DNA of 64,000 nucleotides, from contig NZ_FMAC01000017.1 of NCBI RefSeq assembly GCF_900094555.1, forward strand, positions 1-64,000, written 5' to 3'. The position numbers were made by a program, and so were the translations under genes. Positions 44,556-53,602 of this stretch are shown one piece after another. This stretch comes from Martinezella hainanensis. Lineage in GTDB: Bacteria > Pseudomonadota > Alphaproteobacteria > Rhizobiales > Rhizobiaceae. Every line of letters starts with the position of its first letter. The first letter of the stretch is position 1. Under the pieces are notes generated by a model that worked only from the letters and a program-made list of their open reading frames with translations, searched no databases and had not been told where the DNA came from.

Positions 44556-45779
44556 ATGAGACGGGTAGTTGTTACGGGTCTGGGTATTGTCTCTTCGATT
44601 GGAAACAATGCTCAAGAAGTGACCGCCTCGCTGCGCGAAGCCAAATCCGGTATTTCCTTCTCCCCTGATTTTGCCGAGCACGGCTTCAAGTGCCAGGTCT
44701 GGGGCGCGCCGAAAATCGATACGACCGACCTGGTGGATCGCCGGGCCATGCGCTTCCTGTCGCAGGGCGGCGCCTGGAACCACGTCGCCATGAAGCAGGC
44801 GATCGCCGATAGCGGGCTTGAGGAAGGTGACATCACCAACGAGCGCACCGGCATCATCATGGGCTCCGGCGGCCCGTCGACCCGCACGTTGATCGAGGCA
44901 GCCGACATCACCCGCAAGAACAACAGCCCGAAGCGCATCGGCCCGTTCGCCGTGCCGAAGTCGATGTCGTCGACGGCCTCGGCAACGCTTGCGACATGGT
45001 TCAAGATCCACGGCGTCAACTATTCCATTTCGTCCGCCTGCTCGACCTCGGCGCACTGCATCGGCAATGCCGCCGAGATGATCCAGTGGGGCAAGCAGGA
45101 CGTCATGTTCGCCGGCGGCCACGAGGATCTCGACTGGACCATGTCGAACCTCTTCGACGCCATGGGCGCCATGTCTTCCGACTTCAACGAGAACCACCCG
45201 GAAACCGCCTCGCGCGCCTATGACGCCAAGCGCGATGGCTTCGTCATTGCCGGCGGCGCCGGCGTGCTGGTTCTGGAAGAGCTTGAGCATGCCAAGGCAC
45301 GCGGTGCCAAGATTTATGCCGAAATCATCGGCTACGGCGCCACTTCGGACGGTTACGACATGGTCGCTCCGTCGGGCGAGGGGGCGGTACGCTGCATGCG
45401 CCAGGCGCTTGCCACCGTGAAGGGCGACATCGACTACATCAACACTCACGGCACCTCGACGCCGGTGGGCGATAGCAAGGAAATCGGCGCGATCCGCGAA
45501 GTCTTCGGCGACAGGATTCCGCCGATCCAGTCGACCAAGTCGCTGACGGGCCATTCGCTCGGCGCAGCAGGCGTCCAGGAATCGATCTACTCGATCCTGA
45601 TGATGCAGGAGCGTTTCATCGGCGAAAGCGCTCATATCACCGAACTCGATCCGGAATTCGAAGGCGTGCCGGTCGTGCGCAAGCGTATCGACAACGCCAA
45701 GTTCGATATTGCTCTTTCGAATTCCTTCGGCTTCGGCGGCACCAACGCCACGCTCGTATTCCAGCGCTACAACGGATAA
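44556..45779 (+). CDS. fabB: 3-oxoacyl-ACP synthase I
   Basis: This condensing enzyme elongates acyl-ACP, including the cis-3-decenoyl product of FabA. The product is 407 residues long. The catalytic triad Cys-His-His is visible in SACSTSAHC, NTHGTSTPVGD and KSLTGHSLGAAG. The ATG at 44556, with AAGG eight bases upstream, replaces a longer frame that reads through the out-of-frame end of fabA. It lies 53 bases after fabA. Confidence 0.96.
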   Translation: MRRVVVTGLGIVSSIGNNAQEVTASLREAKSGISFSPDFAEHGFKCQVWGAPKIDTTDLVDRRAMRFLSQGGAWNHVAMKQAIADSGLEEGDITNERTGIIMGSGGPSTRTLIEAADITRKNNSPKRIGPFAVPKSMSSTASATLATWFKIHGVNYSISSACSTSAHCIGNAAEMIQWGKQDVMFAGGHEDLDWTMSNLFDAMGAMSSDFNENHPETASRAYDAKRDGFVIAGGAGVLVLEELEHAKARGAKIYAEIIGYGATSDGYDMVAPSGEGAVRCMRQALATVKGDIDYINTHGTSTPVGDSKEIGAIREVFGDRIPPIQSTKSLTGHSLGAAGVQESIYSILMMQERFIGESAHITELDPEFEGVPVVRKRIDNAKFDIALSNSFGFGGTNATLVFQRYNG

Positions 45780-45783
45780 GGCA

Positions 45784-46590
45784 ATGACGGGAATCATGCA
45801 GGGTAAGCGCGGCCTCATCATGGGCGTCGCAAACAATCACTCGATTGCCTGGGGTATTTCGAAGGCGCTTGCAGCCGAAGGCGCCGAACTGGCGTTCACC
45901 TTTCAGGGCGAGGCGCTCGGCAAGCGCGTCAAGCCGCTGGCAGCCGAAGTCGGTTCTGACTTCCTGCTGCCTTGCGATGTCGAGGATCTGGCTTCGGTCG
46001 ATTCCGTATTCGACGCGATCAAGGAGCGCTGGGGCAAACTGGACTTCATCGTCCACGCCATCGGCTTTTCCGACAAGAACGAGCTTAAAGGGCTCTATGC
46101 CAACACCACGCGGGAGAATTTCACCCGTACGATGGTGATTTCCTGCTTCTCCTTCACCGAAATCGCCAAGCGCGCCGCCGATCTGATGACTGAGGGTGGC
46201 AGCATGCTGACGCTGACCTATAACGGCTCGACGCGCGTGATCCCGAACTACAACGTCATGGGCGTCGCCAAGGCCGCGCTCGAGGCATCCGTGCGCTATC
46301 TCGCCGCCGACTACGGCCCGCGCGGCATCCGCGTCAACGCGGTTTCCGCCGGCCCGATCCGTACGCTGGCCGGCGCCGGCATTTCCGATGCCCGCGCCAT
46401 CCTGTCGTGGAACCAGCGCAACGCGCCGCTGCGCAAGTCCGTCACCATCGATCAGGTCGGCTCGTCGTCGCTCTATCTCCTGTCGGATCTGTCGGCTGGC
46501 GTTACCGGCGAAATCCACTTCGTCGATGCCGGCTACAACATCACCTCGATGCCGACGCTGGAAACGCTGTCGAGCGCCGATACGGAGTAA
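45784..46590 (+). CDS. fabI: Enoyl-ACP reductase (NADH)
   Basis: This enzyme reduces enoyl-ACP in the last step of each elongation cycle. The 268-residue short-chain dehydrogenase has the FabI-type Gly motif MGVANNHSIAWGI near the N-terminus. The catalytic Tyr/Lys are in YNVMGVAKAALE. Start 45784 begins four bases after the fabB stop. A hairpin terminator follows. Confidence 0.95.
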   Translation: MTGIMQGKRGLIMGVANNHSIAWGISKALAAEGAELAFTFQGEALGKRVKPLAAEVGSDFLLPCDVEDLASVDSVFDAIKERWGKLDFIVHAIGFSDKNELKGLYANTTRENFTRTMVISCFSFTEIAKRAADLMTEGGSMLTLTYNGSTRVIPNYNVMGVAKAALEASVRYLAADYGPRGIRVNAVSAGPIRTLAGAGISDARAILSWNQRNAPLRKSVTIDQVGSSSLYLLSDLSAGVTGEIHFVDAGYNITSMPTLETLSSADTE

Positions 46591-46642
46591 GTCTGCTATT
46601 TGAGCGCTGAAACTATCGCCTCAATAGTAAATCCTGTAGCAT

Positions 46643-46669
46643 CTTAGGGCCGCCGCGAGCGGCCCTAAG
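46643..46669 (+). terminator. Stem-loop after the fab operon
   Basis: A perfect 11-bp stem CTTAGGGCCGC/GCGGCCCTAAG with loop CGCGA is followed by CTTTGG, a short T tract. It lies 52 bases past fabI and just before the HIT gene. Confidence 0.65.
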
Positions 46670-46686
46670 CTTTGGTGGAGGTCTGT

Positions 46687-47040
46687 GTGGCGAGTGAGAA
46701 CTGCATCTTTTGCCATATGTCTGAATTGACCATCCTTGCCGAGAATGCGGTCGCCTTTGCAATTAGGGACAAATTCCCGGTCCGGCCGTTACACACGCTG
46801 ATCATTCCCAAGCGTCATGTAACGGATATTTTCGAAACTGATACGGAAGAGCGCGAAGCCATTCACCAACTGGCCTTGCGCTGCCGAGAGGCAATTGGCA
46901 GCCAGGACTCGTCGGTCAGCGGATTTAATTTTGGATCGAATATCGGCCACGCAGCCGGCCAAAAAATCTTTCACGCGCATGTTCATCTGATTCCTCGCCG
47001 GCTTGGTGAGATAGAGCTGTCTGCCGCTCGACCAGATTGA
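46687..47040 (+). CDS. HIT-family nucleotide hydrolase/transferase
   Basis: This 117-residue protein has the histidine triad HAHVHLIPR near its C-terminus and an N-terminal CIFC zinc-ribbon-like pair, as in Hint proteins. It probably cleaves nucleotide phosphoramidates or related AMP conjugates. The GTG at 46687 has GGAGG five bases upstream; the longer frame begins with TTG. Its loop reads SNIGHAAGQKIFHAHVH, close to the GxxAGQxVxHxHxH consensus. Confidence 0.88.
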   Translation: MASENCIFCHMSELTILAENAVAFAIRDKFPVRPLHTLIIPKRHVTDIFETDTEEREAIHQLALRCREAIGSQDSSVSGFNFGSNIGHAAGQKIFHAHVHLIPRRLGEIELSAARPD

Positions 47041-47073
47041 CTGGCCATAACCACCCAACATTTTGAATGCTTA

Positions 47074-47652
47074 ATGACGTCCATGGACATCGAATTTCTT
47101 GCCTCTACGGATCGCCTCTTCCTTCGCAATTTCCTTCCGGAGGATTTCGAAGCTTACCGCGCTTATCGCTCGCTGCCGGAGATCTATCGTTATCTCTACA
47201 GCGATCCTCCATCGGAAGAGGAGATGCGGGAGCGTTTCGATGCGAGTTTCAATACGCGCTTGTCCGATGATGGCGATATTCTCCGCTGCGCGGTGGTGCG
47301 GCGCGAGGATGATGCCTTGGTGGGTCAGGTCAGCCTGAAGATTGCAAACAAGGCGGCTCTGCAGGCCGAGGTCGGCTATATGTTCAATCCAGCCTATGCC
47401 GGCAAGGGTTACGCCACCGAGGCGGCTGCCGCCATCATCACCCTCGGCTTCGAAAAATTCGGCTTTCACCGGATCTTCGCACGGCTGGATGCGAAGAATG
47501 CGGGCTCCGTCGGCGTCGTCGAACGGCTCGGTATGCGCCGCGAAGCGCACCTCATCGAGAACGATCGCTTCAACGGCGTCTGGGGCGACGAGTATGTCTA
47601 TGCCGTGCTGAGCCGCGAATGGGCTGCAAGAGCGCCGGATCGGCCGCATTGA
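47074..47652 (+). CDS. GNAT-family N-acetyltransferase (RimJ/RimL type)
   Basis: This 192-residue acetyltransferase resembles the RimJ/RimL group. Typical features are TDRLFLRNFLPEDFEAY at the N-terminus, EVGYMFNPAYAGKGYATEAAAAII (acetyl-CoA binding) and GVVERLGMRREAHLIEND. It likely acetylates an amine on a protein N-terminus or small molecule; the substrate is unknown. It follows the HIT gene by 33 bases and may be co-transcribed. Confidence 0.87.
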   Translation: MTSMDIEFLASTDRLFLRNFLPEDFEAYRAYRSLPEIYRYLYSDPPSEEEMRERFDASFNTRLSDDGDILRCAVVRREDDALVGQVSLKIANKAALQAEVGYMFNPAYAGKGYATEAAAAIITLGFEKFGFHRIFARLDAKNAGSVGVVERLGMRREAHLIENDRFNGVWGDEYVYAVLSREWAARAPDRPH

Positions 47653-47715
47653 TCCCCATTCGATAAGGCCTGACGAAAGTTCAGCCGCCTTGTTCTGTCT
47701 TGCGAGGATGGTCCC

Positions 47716-48360
47716 TCAAAGAGCTGCCGCCTCTGGCGCGACGCGGAAATGCCCAGTGCGCTGATAGGCAAACAGCGTGTCGTCCTCCTTTGCGCCAGCG
47801 CCTATGTTCTGGATCACCAGCGGACGGCCCGCGGCCTCGCTCGACATGCCGGAGGAGATGATGAGGATATGCGGCAGGTTACCCGGCAAGAGCTGCGTGA
47901 CGAGATCACCCGGCTGATATTGGCCGACATCGTCGTTGACCGGTAGCGCCGTTCCCCTGCGGCTGAAATAGGCGGCCAGATTGAGAACGCGCCTGTGGTC
48001 GATGTTGCTGTCGGGTTTTTTCAGACCCCAGGCCTGGGGATAGCCGGAGAAATGCGTGCTCATGTCCTGGTGCAGCAGTTTCTGCAGGTCGAGGCCGAAG
48101 GCACTGCGATAGGCGCGGATGATGACGTCGGCGCAGACGCCACGCTCGGGCGGCACATCACCGCCCGGATAGGCGATGCGGACATAGGCGGGATCATAAA
48201 GCGTCGTAACGCCGATCTGGCTGCGCGCGGCGCCGACCAATGCCGATTGCCAGCCAGGCTTCGCCTCTGCACTGCGCACCGCGGGAAATGCCGAGGCGAG
48301 TGCGAGAAGGCCGGATTGAAGCACGCCCCTGCGTGTGATGCCCATCATTCGCGTCATCAT
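47716..48360 (-). CDS. DUF1287 exported protein (probable Tat substrate)
   Basis: This 214-residue protein of the DUF1287 family has an N-terminal export signal with a twin-arginine motif (TRRGVLQSG) and cleavage near AEA. The DUF1287 block has RGVCADVIIRAYRSAFGLDLQ with a Cys, and a later His in PHILIISSG, which recall NlpC/P60-like cysteine peptidases. The role is probably cell-envelope hydrolysis or binding. The start is uncertain among several Met codons. Confidence 0.82.
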   Translation of the reverse strand: MMTRMMGITRRGVLQSGLLALASAFPAVRSAEAKPGWQSALVGAARSQIGVTTLYDPAYVRIAYPGGDVPPERGVCADVIIRAYRSAFGLDLQKLLHQDMSTHFSGYPQAWGLKKPDSNIDHRRVLNLAAYFSRRGTALPVNDDVGQYQPGDLVTQLLPGNLPHILIISSGMSSEAAGRPLVIQNIGAGAKEDDTLFAYQRTGHFRVAPEAAAL

Positions 48361-48447
48361 CCCCCCCACGGCTTCGAATATGCGGTGAAGCGAAGGGAAG
48401 GATATGACGGTGGCTTAATTGAGGTCGGGGCCGTTGCGATCCCGCTC

Positions 48448-49464
48448 TTACTTCTTTGCCCAGAGCACCTTGTAGCGGGCATTGCGGCAGGTCTCGCCGA
48501 ATTCCTTGAAGTTTTCCGAAAGCACCGGCTCGTAGGGCAGGCCGCGATTGGCGACCAGCATCAGGCGGCCGCCGCTGCGCAGCGCCGAAGCCGCGGTCTT
48601 GATCATCGCCTGGCCGAGCGAAGGCTCGGCGGCATGGCCCTCGTGGAAGGGCGGGTTCATGATGATCAGATCGTACTTGTCCTTGACCGGCTCGCTCGCC
48701 AGATCGTGCCAGAAGAAGCGCTGGGCGACTTTCGGGCAGTTTGCCAGGAGATTGGCGCGGGCGGCCTCCAGGGCGCCATAATGGGCCTCGTAGAGGTCGA
48801 TACGCTCGATCCTCGGCGATTTGGTTGCGAGCTCGACCGAGAGATAGCCCCAACCGGCACCGAAGTCGGCGGCGTCACCGGCAAAATCGGTCGGCAGACG
48901 CGAGGCGAGCAGTTCGGAGCCGGCATCGATCCGGTCGTGGGAGAACATGCCGGGCGCCGTTGTGAAGCGGCCCTCGACCTCAGTCGCCGGCTTTGCGAGC
49001 TGGGCCGTCAATGCCTTGATCTCGGCAGGGCGGGCAAACCAGAAGGCAACGCCGTGATACTTCGGCATATGCTCGACTGAGAGGCCGAAGCCTTCGATGC
49101 GCTTGCGCAGCGGCTGGATGCCGTCTTCCTTGCCGCCGGCAACGAGGATGAGGCCGCCTTCCCTAACGCGAACAAGCGCTTCGGCGATATGATCCTCGTT
49201 CTCGCCCTTGTGCTTGGCGCAAAGCACCAGCGCGCCGTCATAACCTTCGCCTTCGATGTCAGGCGTCACGTTGATGCGCTGCGCCTGCAGCTGGCGATAG
49301 AAGGGACGGAAGCCCTGGACGGCGGAAAGCTCGGCGGCAAAACCCTCCGGCAGCGCAAAGCCCGCCTCGGCGCCGAGAAACAGGATGCGTTCACCCTCGC
49401 TAGGCGCCTCGACGGTGCCGGAGGCAAAGGGGTGGAACAGGGTCTTCAGGGCATCGCGGCTCAT
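48448..49464 (-). CDS. rsmC: 16S rRNA (guanine1207-N2)-methyltransferase-like
   Basis: This is an AdoMet-dependent RsmC/RlmG-type methyltransferase, 338 residues. The N-terminal half is a degenerate domain and the C-terminal half a catalytic Rossmann domain with FGAGWGYLSVELA and the base-flipping motif NPPFH. Methylation of G1207 in 16S rRNA is known for RsmC of E. coli. The start MSRDALKTLFHPF at 49464 fits homologues; the longer frame runs into a palindromic repeat. Confidence 0.88.
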   Translation of the reverse strand: MSRDALKTLFHPFASGTVEAPSEGERILFLGAEAGFALPEGFAAELSAVQGFRPFYRQLQAQRINVTPDIEGEGYDGALVLCAKHKGENEDHIAEALVRVREGGLILVAGGKEDGIQPLRKRIEGFGLSVEHMPKYHGVAFWFARPAEIKALTAQLAKPATEVEGRFTTAPGMFSHDRIDAGSELLASRLPTDFAGDAADFGAGWGYLSVELATKSPRIERIDLYEAHYGALEAARANLLANCPKVAQRFFWHDLASEPVKDKYDLIIMNPPFHEGHAAEPSLGQAMIKTAASALRSGGRLMLVANRGLPYEPVLSENFKEFGETCRNARYKVLWAKK

Positions 49465-49530
49465 GGGCGTGGTCTCGTCATGGGAATGGGTTTCTCTGTC
49501 GGATATGCGCCATCGTCGTATTCTGTGCTT

Positions 49531-49676
49531 GCCCCTCACCGTAGCCCTCTCCCCGTTGGAACAGGGAGAGGGGACGACAGAGCCAGAAAACATGCCTCCT
49601 GGTGAGGAGGTCGTTATCGAGCACAGTCGCGATCCCCTCTCCCCGCATGTGCGGGGAGAGGGCTAGGGTGAGGGGC
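49531..49676. repeat. Composite palindromic intergenic repeat
   Basis: Outer arms of 24 bases (49531-49554 and 49653-49676) match as inverted repeats with one mismatch. Within them lie smaller CCCTCTCC-type hairpins. The C/G-rich wording is typical of repeated intergenic elements in Rhizobium chromosomes. It lies between rsmC and pnp. Confidence 0.75.
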
Positions 49677-49718
49677 CGGGCACGCAATATTAGCAAGGCG
49701 GCGACCGGCGGCATCAAT

Positions 49719-49749
49719 ATAAAAAGGGCGCGGAAAATATCCCGCGCCC
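49719..49749 (-). terminator. Intrinsic terminator after pnp
   Basis: On the minus strand GGGCGCGG and CCGCGCCC form an 8-bp stem around an AU-rich loop, followed by TTTTTATA. It lies 24 bases past the pnp stop. Confidence 0.85.
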
Positions 49750-49773
49750 CGGAACCTGGATGAAGGCGCGGGC

Positions 49774-51912
49774 TTATTCGGCCGCGTCGTCCTTCTTCTT
49801 GTCGGCAGCGATTTCCTGGCCGGTTGCCTGATCGACGACCTTCATGGACAGGCGAACCTTGCCGCGTTCGTCGAAACCGAGCAGCTTGACCCAGACCTTG
49901 TCGCCTTCCTTGACGACGTCCTGCGTCTTGGCAACGCGCTCGGAAGCGAGCTGCGAGATGTGGACGAGCCCGTCGCGAGCGCCGAAGAAGTTGACGAATG
50001 CGCCGAAGTCGGCGGTCTTGACAACAGTGCCTTCGTAGATCTGGCCGACTTCCGGCTCGGCGACGATCGAGTGGATCCACTTGCGGGCCGCTTCGATTTC
50101 CTTGCCGGAGGAGGAGGCGATCTTGACGGTGCCGTCGTCCTCGATGTTGATCTTCGCGCCGGTCTTTTCGACGATTTCGCGGATGACCTTGCCGCCGGAG
50201 CCGATGACTTCGCGGATCTTGTCGACCGGGATGTTCATCACTTCGATGCGCGGAGCGAATTCGCCGAGCTGGCCGCGGCTTTCGGTGATTGCCTTGGACA
50301 TTTCGCCGAGGATGTGGGCACGACCGCCCTGTGCCTGGCTGAGAGCGACCTTCATGATCTCTTCGGTGATGCCGGCGATCTTGATGTCCATCTGCAGCGA
50401 GGTGATGCCGTCGGCAGTGCCGGCGACCTTGAAGTCCATGTCGCCGAGGTGGTCTTCGTCGCCGAGAATGTCGGAAAGAACCGCGAAGCGCTCGCCTTCC
50501 AGGATCAGACCCATGGCGATACCGGCAACCGGCTTGGCCAGCGGAACGCCGGCGTCCATCAGAGCGAGCGAGGTACCGCAAACGGTCGCCATCGAGGAGG
50601 AGCCGTTGGACTCGGTGATCTCAGAGACGACGCGCAGCGTGTACGGGAACTGCTCGGCCGTCGGCAGCATCGGGCGGATAGCGCGCCATGCGAGCTTGCC
50701 GTGACCGATTTCACGGCGACCCGGGGAGCCCATGCGGCCGGTTTCGCCAACCGAGTAGGGCGGGAAGTTGTAATGGAGCAGGAAGCGCTCCTTGTACATG
50801 CCCGTCAGGCTGTCGACGTACTGCTCGTCTTCGCCGGTGCCAAGCGTGGCGACGACGATTGCCTGCGTTTCACCGCGGGTGAACAAAGCCGAGCCGTGCG
50901 TGCGCGGTAGCAGGCCGACTTCCGAGACGATCGGACGAACGGTCGACAGGTCGCGGCCGTCGATGCGGCTCGAGGTGTCGAGGATGTTCCAGCGAACGAT
51001 CTTCGCCTGCAGGTGCTTGAAGATGGCGCCGACTTCCTCGGCCGTGTATTTGGCTTCGCCTTCCTCGGGGAGGAAGTGTGCCTTGACCTTCGCCTTCACG
51101 GCGTCGACGGCAGCGTAGCGATCGGCCTTCTGGGTGATCTTGTAGGCTTCGCGCAGCTCGCCTTCGGCAAGGCCGAGCATTTCGGTTTCGAGCGCGGAGA
51201 AATCCTCAGGCGTGAAATCGCGGGGCTCCTTGGCGGCGACTTCGGCGAGCTTGATGATCGCGTCGATGACGGGCTGGAAACCGCGATGGCCGAACATGAC
51301 CGCGCCGAGCATGACGTCTTCAGGCAGTTCCTTGGCTTCGGATTCGACCATCAGGACGGCGTCCTGCGTGCCGGCGACGACGAGGTCGAGGGTCGACTCG
51401 TCCATCTCGTCGAGATGCGGGTTCAGCACGTATTCGCCGTTGATATAGCCGACGCGGGCGCCGCCGATCGGACCCATGAACGGAATGCCCGAGAGCGTCA
51501 GGGCTGCGGACGTCGCGACCATGGACAGGATGTCCGGATCGTTTTCGAGGTCATGCTGGATGACTGTCACGACGACCTGCGTGTCGTTCTTGTAGCCTTC
51601 CGGGAAGAGCGGGCGGATCGGGCGGTCGATCAGGCGGGAAACGAGTGTTTCGTTTTCGCTCGGACGACCCTCGCGCTTGAAGTAGCCGCCGGGGATCTTG
51701 CCGGCTGCGTAGGTCTTTTCCTGGTAGTTGACGGTGAGCGGGAAGAAGTCCTGGCCCGGCTTCGGCGACTTGGCGGAAACGACGGTCGCAAGCACTACGG
51801 TCTCGCCATAGGTCGCGACGACGGCGCCATCGGCCTGGCGGGCGATCTTGCCGGTTTCCAGCTTCAGCGGGCGGCCTGCCCACTCGATTTCTACGGTATG
51901 GATATCGAACAT
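49774..51912 (-). CDS. pnp: Polynucleotide phosphorylase
   Basis: This 3'-to-5' phosphorolytic exoribonuclease is a core of RNA decay. The 712-residue product has two RNase PH domains (about residues 10-230 and 315-545) joined by a helical linker, KH (REVIGSGGKVIREI, about 565) and S1 (about 620-690, VKTADFGAFVNFFGARDGLVHISQL). It follows rpsO as in most bacteria, with a 325-base structured spacer that may carry its own leader and autoregulation. Confidence 0.96.
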   Translation of the reverse strand: MFDIHTVEIEWAGRPLKLETGKIARQADGAVVATYGETVVLATVVSAKSPKPGQDFFPLTVNYQEKTYAAGKIPGGYFKREGRPSENETLVSRLIDRPIRPLFPEGYKNDTQVVVTVIQHDLENDPDILSMVATSAALTLSGIPFMGPIGGARVGYINGEYVLNPHLDEMDESTLDLVVAGTQDAVLMVESEAKELPEDVMLGAVMFGHRGFQPVIDAIIKLAEVAAKEPRDFTPEDFSALETEMLGLAEGELREAYKITQKADRYAAVDAVKAKVKAHFLPEEGEAKYTAEEVGAIFKHLQAKIVRWNILDTSSRIDGRDLSTVRPIVSEVGLLPRTHGSALFTRGETQAIVVATLGTGEDEQYVDSLTGMYKERFLLHYNFPPYSVGETGRMGSPGRREIGHGKLAWRAIRPMLPTAEQFPYTLRVVSEITESNGSSSMATVCGTSLALMDAGVPLAKPVAGIAMGLILEGERFAVLSDILGDEDHLGDMDFKVAGTADGITSLQMDIKIAGITEEIMKVALSQAQGGRAHILGEMSKAITESRGQLGEFAPRIEVMNIPVDKIREVIGSGGKVIREIVEKTGAKINIEDDGTVKIASSSGKEIEAARKWIHSIVAEPEVGQIYEGTVVKTADFGAFVNFFGARDGLVHISQLASERVAKTQDVVKEGDKVWVKLLGFDERGKVRLSMKVVDQATGQEIAADKKKDDAAE

Positions 51913-52237
51913 ATCTTATCCTTGCACGATGCGGGAAAATGCGCCGTGGCCGACGATTTCGGCAGGGCGCATCTTCAACCGCACGAAATGTGACGCATCA
52001 CGGGCAAGACAACGAGAGGCTTTCGAAGGTCGGCCGAAGCGCGAAGCTTCGGCTGAAAGCATCCGGCAATCCTGCCCCATGACAGGTCAACGGTTGTTGT
52101 TGGCAGCACCGGCCCATCCGGCCTGCCGGCAGTTTCGCGTCGCGCCAACGTAAGGCGCAAGCGAAACAGTCTTTAAGGGTTCATACCCTTCATAAGCATC
52201 CGGCGGACGTTCAGCAGAACGCCCGCCGGAGATTCTG
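51913..52237 (-). other. rpsO-pnp spacer with stem-loops
   Basis: There is no gene in this 325-base spacer. Hairpins are at 52200-52229 (CCGGCGG-type, near-perfect 13-base arms, just past rpsO), 52175-52190 (AAGGGT/ACCCTT) and 52033-52053 (GCCGAAGC/GCTTCGGC). None has a strong U tract. In E. coli the pnp leader is folded and cut by RNase III, which lets PNPase control its own mRNA. These stems could do the same here. Confidence 0.5.
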
Positions 52238-52507
52238 TTAGCGGCGGATACCGAGGCTGGTGATCAGCTTGGTATAACGGCCTTCGTCCTTCTTCTTGAG
52301 GTAGTCAAGAAGCGAGCGCCGGCTGGAAACCATCGTCAGAAGGCCACGACGGGAGTGGTTGTCCTTCTTGTGGTCCTTGAAATGGTCCGTGAGGTTGTTG
52401 ATGCGCTCGGTCAGGATCGCAACCTGGACTTCCGGAGAACCGGTGTCGCCTTCGGCGGTAGCGTATTCCTTGATCAGCGCAGCCTTGCGCTCAGCAGTGA
52501 TCGACAT
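52238..52507 (-). CDS. rpsO: 30S ribosomal protein S15
   Basis: S15 is a primary 16S rRNA-binding protein. The 89-residue length is exact for the family. Signature parts are EGDTGSPEVQVAILTERI and LTDHFKDHKKDNHSRRGLL. Start 52507 (MSITAERK) replaces the longer frame. It stands before pnp; upstream an alpha/beta hydrolase gene separates it from truB. Confidence 0.97.
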   Translation of the reverse strand: MSITAERKAALIKEYATAEGDTGSPEVQVAILTERINNLTDHFKDHKKDNHSRRGLLTMVSSRRSLLDYLKKKDEGRYTKLITSLGIRR

Positions 52508-52658
52508 CGGATGGTCCTTTCTATGAGAGGAGATTGAAGTCGCCAAACGCCGGGATGTCGTCCAGCATTGGCCGCGAATGCAATCAGGCATGCCTGATGC
52601 TGGCGCTGCCTATAAACCAAATGAGCGCCAATGGAAAGAGGGTTCTCCCTGGGCGGTT

Positions 52659-53510
52659 TCAGCGCCCTGCCATGGCATCCCGGATCAGGGCGTCGTAACC
52701 TTCTGGATCCTGCAGCATGGCGAAATGGCTGGCGTCCTTCAGGATGACGAGCTTGGCGCCTGGTATCTCCTTTGCCATCATCTGCGTATGGTCGAGCTTG
52801 ACCGCCTCGTCGTGGTCACCGATGGCAAGCGTCACCGGCACCGTGATCTTGCCGAGATCAGCCGCCGTCCAGGCCGGCTGCGTCGCCCACATCTGCGAGA
52901 TCTGATTGACGAAGGCATCATATTCGCTCGGCGTCGGCGACAGCTTCTTGTAATACTCGCCGGCGACGTTGATGTAGTCGTTGAAGGTCTTGTTGCTCAT
53001 GACGTCCGGCTTGACGCCGTCGGTCGTGACATTGGCGGCTTGCGCGATCACGCGGGTCAGCTTTTCAGGATGTTTCATCGCCATGTCGATGCCGATGATG
53101 CCGCCATCCGACCAACCGACCAGCGTCACCTTGCCGATCTTCAGATAGTCGAGCAGCGCGACGTAGTCCGAGGTCATCAGATCGTAGCCGAAGGGCTGCT
53201 CACTGCGTGTCGAGCGGCCATGCCCGCGGCTGTCGGCAACGATCACGAGGTGATCCCTGGCGAAATCGGTAACCTGAGCGCCCCAGACATCGGCATTTCC
53301 GAGGCCACCGTGGATGAAGAGAATGGGGTCACCCTGACCATACTCGGCGTAATACATCTTGATGTCGTTGACATCGGCCATGCCGCTCGTCTTCGGCTGC
53401 GGCATGGGTGGAAAGGGCGGCAGCCCGGCCCAGCGCTCGGCGGAATGCGCGCTTGCGACTGTGAGGAACAACGAAAGGAATGTCAGTATGCCGATGGTAG
53501 CTCTGCGCAT
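52659..53510 (-). CDS. Exported alpha/beta hydrolase
   Basis: This 283-residue hydrolase has a signal peptide (MRRATIGILTFLSLFLTVAS, cleavage near AHSA) and an alpha/beta fold. The oxyanion motif HGGLGNADVW, the nucleophile in GWSDGG (Ser), an Asp in IGDHDEAV and the His in DASHFAM form the triad. The start at 53510 has GGGGGAG upstream; the longer frame adds 167 residues of frame noise. Its insertion between truB and rpsO interrupts a widely conserved gene order. The substrate is unknown. Confidence 0.87.
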   Translation of the reverse strand: MRRATIGILTFLSLFLTVASAHSAERWAGLPPFPPMPQPKTSGMADVNDIKMYYAEYGQGDPILFIHGGLGNADVWGAQVTDFARDHLVIVADSRGHGRSTRSEQPFGYDLMTSDYVALLDYLKIGKVTLVGWSDGGIIGIDMAMKHPEKLTRVIAQAANVTTDGVKPDVMSNKTFNDYINVAGEYYKKLSPTPSEYDAFVNQISQMWATQPAWTAADLGKITVPVTLAIGDHDEAVKLDHTQMMAKEIPGAKLVILKDASHFAMLQDPEGYDALIRDAMAGR

Positions 53511-53602
53511 ATTCTCCCCCTTGAACGGGCCGTCATGGCCCGTCGGGGAGCATATCGCATCGCCATGCCTCGCAATAGCTGCCATTTCCGGTTGATTGGG
53601 TA

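Noticed and set aside
44181..45779. 532-codon fabB reading into fabA
   Set aside because: The first 125 codons are the wrong frame of fabA. FabB homologues begin MRRVVVTGLG, which fits 44556.
49531..49676. Possible CRISPR-like array
   Set aside because: The repeats are inverted, not direct, there are no regular spacers and no cas genes in the window.
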